Origin: JAHBWI01 sp035715525
GTDB lineage: Bacteria; Nitrospirota; Nitrospiria; Nitrospirales; Nitrospiraceae
Assembly: GCA_035715525.1 (NCBI GenBank)
Contig: DASTLA010000034.1
Coordinates: 1 to 13,800 of the forward strand
DNA length: 13,800 nucleotides
Direction of reading: 5' to 3'
A program made the position numbers and the translations under genes. Each line of letters begins with the position of its first letter. Within the stretch, counting starts at the first letter, position 1. Shown piece by piece: positions 13,039 to 13,800 of this stretch. The notes beneath the pieces were generated by a model. It was not told where the DNA came from, did not search any database, and saw only the letters and a program-made list of their open reading frames with translations.

Positions 13039-13800
13039 ATGGCAAAGAAAAAACACGAAGAACACGAAAATCATGAACGGTGGTTGGTCTCCTACGCGGA
13101 TTTCATCACCCTCCTTTTTGCCTTTTTTGTCGTGATGTACTCGGTCTCCTCCGTCAACGAAGGGAAGTACCGCACGGTCAGCGACTCCATAAAAGCCGCG
13201 TTAAATCCGATCACCAGCACGGCCTCCACCCGTATGCCATTCAGCATCGGGAATACCAAACCGCGGCTGATCAACCCTGAAATGATCAGTGCAAATGAGC
13301 CCGTGATCAGGCGTATTCGGCAAATCATGAAGAAATTACAAGCCGATCTGAAGCCCGAGCTCCAAGACGTCAGTATCATGGAGACAGGTAACGGGACGAT
13401 CGTGATCAACCTCCCGGAAAGCGTGCTCTTCAACAGCGGAGAGGCCCGGGTCAAATCGGAGGCGCTCCCGTTCTTGCAGTCGTTGGCGGAAATTCTTGTC
13501 GAGATGGACCGGCATATCCGGGTGCTCGGACATACGGACAACGTTCCTATCAGAACGGCCCAGTTTCCTTCGAACTGGGAATTGTCCGCCGCTCGGGCAG
13601 TGATGGTCGTGCGGATTCTTTCGGAGCTGAACAATGTGCCGCCGCGGCATCTCTCGGCCACCGGGTTTGCGGATTCACGGCCCTTGGTGCCCAACGATAC
13701 TCCGGAGGGGCGCAGCAAGAATCGTCGAGTGGAAATCGTCGTGCTGGAGCGCCCTCCTGTGGATGAATCGTCCAAGATAACAAAAGAACGGGAGCTGGTT
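13039..13800 (+). CDS. motB: Flagellar stator protein MotB (MotD-like), C-terminal end outside window
   Basis: The frame is open from ATG 13039 to the last base, giving 254 residues without a stop. MotB anchors the stator to peptidoglycan and carries the ion-binding aspartate. A charged N-terminus (KKKHEEHENHERW) leads into one membrane helix with D21 in SYADFITLLFAFFVVMYSV (18-36), the equivalent of E. coli D32. A periplasmic linker includes the plug region after SSVNEGKY. The OmpA-like peptidoglycan-binding domain shows GHTDNVP (164-170), NWELSAARA (179-187) and NRRVEIVV (228-235). The family usually ends soon after this point, so little is missing. The ENHERWLVSYADF start is typical of the Pseudomonas MotD type. 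The nearest ribosome binding site, AGGAAGG near 13020-13025, is somewhat far from the ATG. Confidence 0.93.
   Translation, partial: MAKKKHEEHENHERWLVSYADFITLLFAFFVVMYSVSSVNEGKYRTVSDSIKAALNPITSTASTRMPFSIGNTKPRLINPEMISANEPVIRRIRQIMKKLQADLKPELQDVSIMETGNGTIVINLPESVLFNSGEARVKSEALPFLQSLAEILVEMDRHIRVLGHTDNVPIRTAQFPSNWELSAARAVMVVRILSELNNVPPRHLSATGFADSRPLVPNDTPEGRSKNRRVEIVVLERPPVDESSKITKERELV

Noticed and set aside
12677..13135. Plus-strand frame overlapping the end of motA and start of motB
   Set aside because: It is Arg/Gly-rich with no motif, and it is in a different frame from two well-supported stator genes.

Overview
The window reads as a flagellar and chemotaxis locus of a motile Gram-negative bacterium of moderately high GC content. 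The gene content fits a member of the Nitrospirota (Nitrospira-like), with a deltaproteobacterial or similar lineage as the alternative. This placement is an inference from gene families and order, not from a marker gene. Coding density is high and no stretch longer than 300 bases lacks a gene. No rRNA, tRNA, CRISPR array, insertion sequence or phage gene was seen.

Layout. Bases 1-1191 hold the end of a flagellar filament operon: the C-terminal part of fliD, then fliS, then a short FliT-like gene. Bases 1319-1930 encode a PilZ (c-di-GMP receptor) protein with a long internal insertion. It converges on a minus-strand MinD/FlhG-like ATPase gene (1957-2898). That ATPase gene is divergent from a small excisionase/MerR-type helix-turn-helix gene (3043-3273). 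The intergenic space between them carries a FliA (sigma-28)-like promoter facing each way. Bases 3386-11849 form a same-strand chemotaxis block: cheR, cheY, cheZ, cheA, cheV, cheB, one chemoreceptor (mcp) and cheW. A small unrecognised gene (11863-12099, minus strand) with a near-perfect ribosome binding site sits in the next gap. The window closes with a MotA/MotC-type stator gene and a MotB/MotD-type gene cut off by the window end.

How the genes work together. The receptor signals through CheW and CheV to CheA. CheA phosphorylates CheY, CheB and probably the CheV receiver domain. CheY-P acts on the flagellar switch and CheZ removes the phosphate. CheR and CheB set receptor methylation. The Mot pair powers the motor. 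FliD, FliS and the FliT-like protein cap and chaperone the filament. The order cheY-cheZ-cheA-(cheV)-cheB-...-motA/C-motB/D resembles the Pseudomonas cheYZAB-motCD arrangement.

The unusual points are: (i) the chemoreceptor's periplasmic domain has a CxxCH haem-c motif in a DUF3365/Tll0287-like domain; (ii) CheA carries a tandem LGEIL repeat resembling the c-di-GMP-binding MshEN domain where P2 usually lies; (iii) the ATPase/HTH pair has divergent FliA-like promoters; (iv) there is an orphan 78-residue minus-strand gene between cheW and motA.
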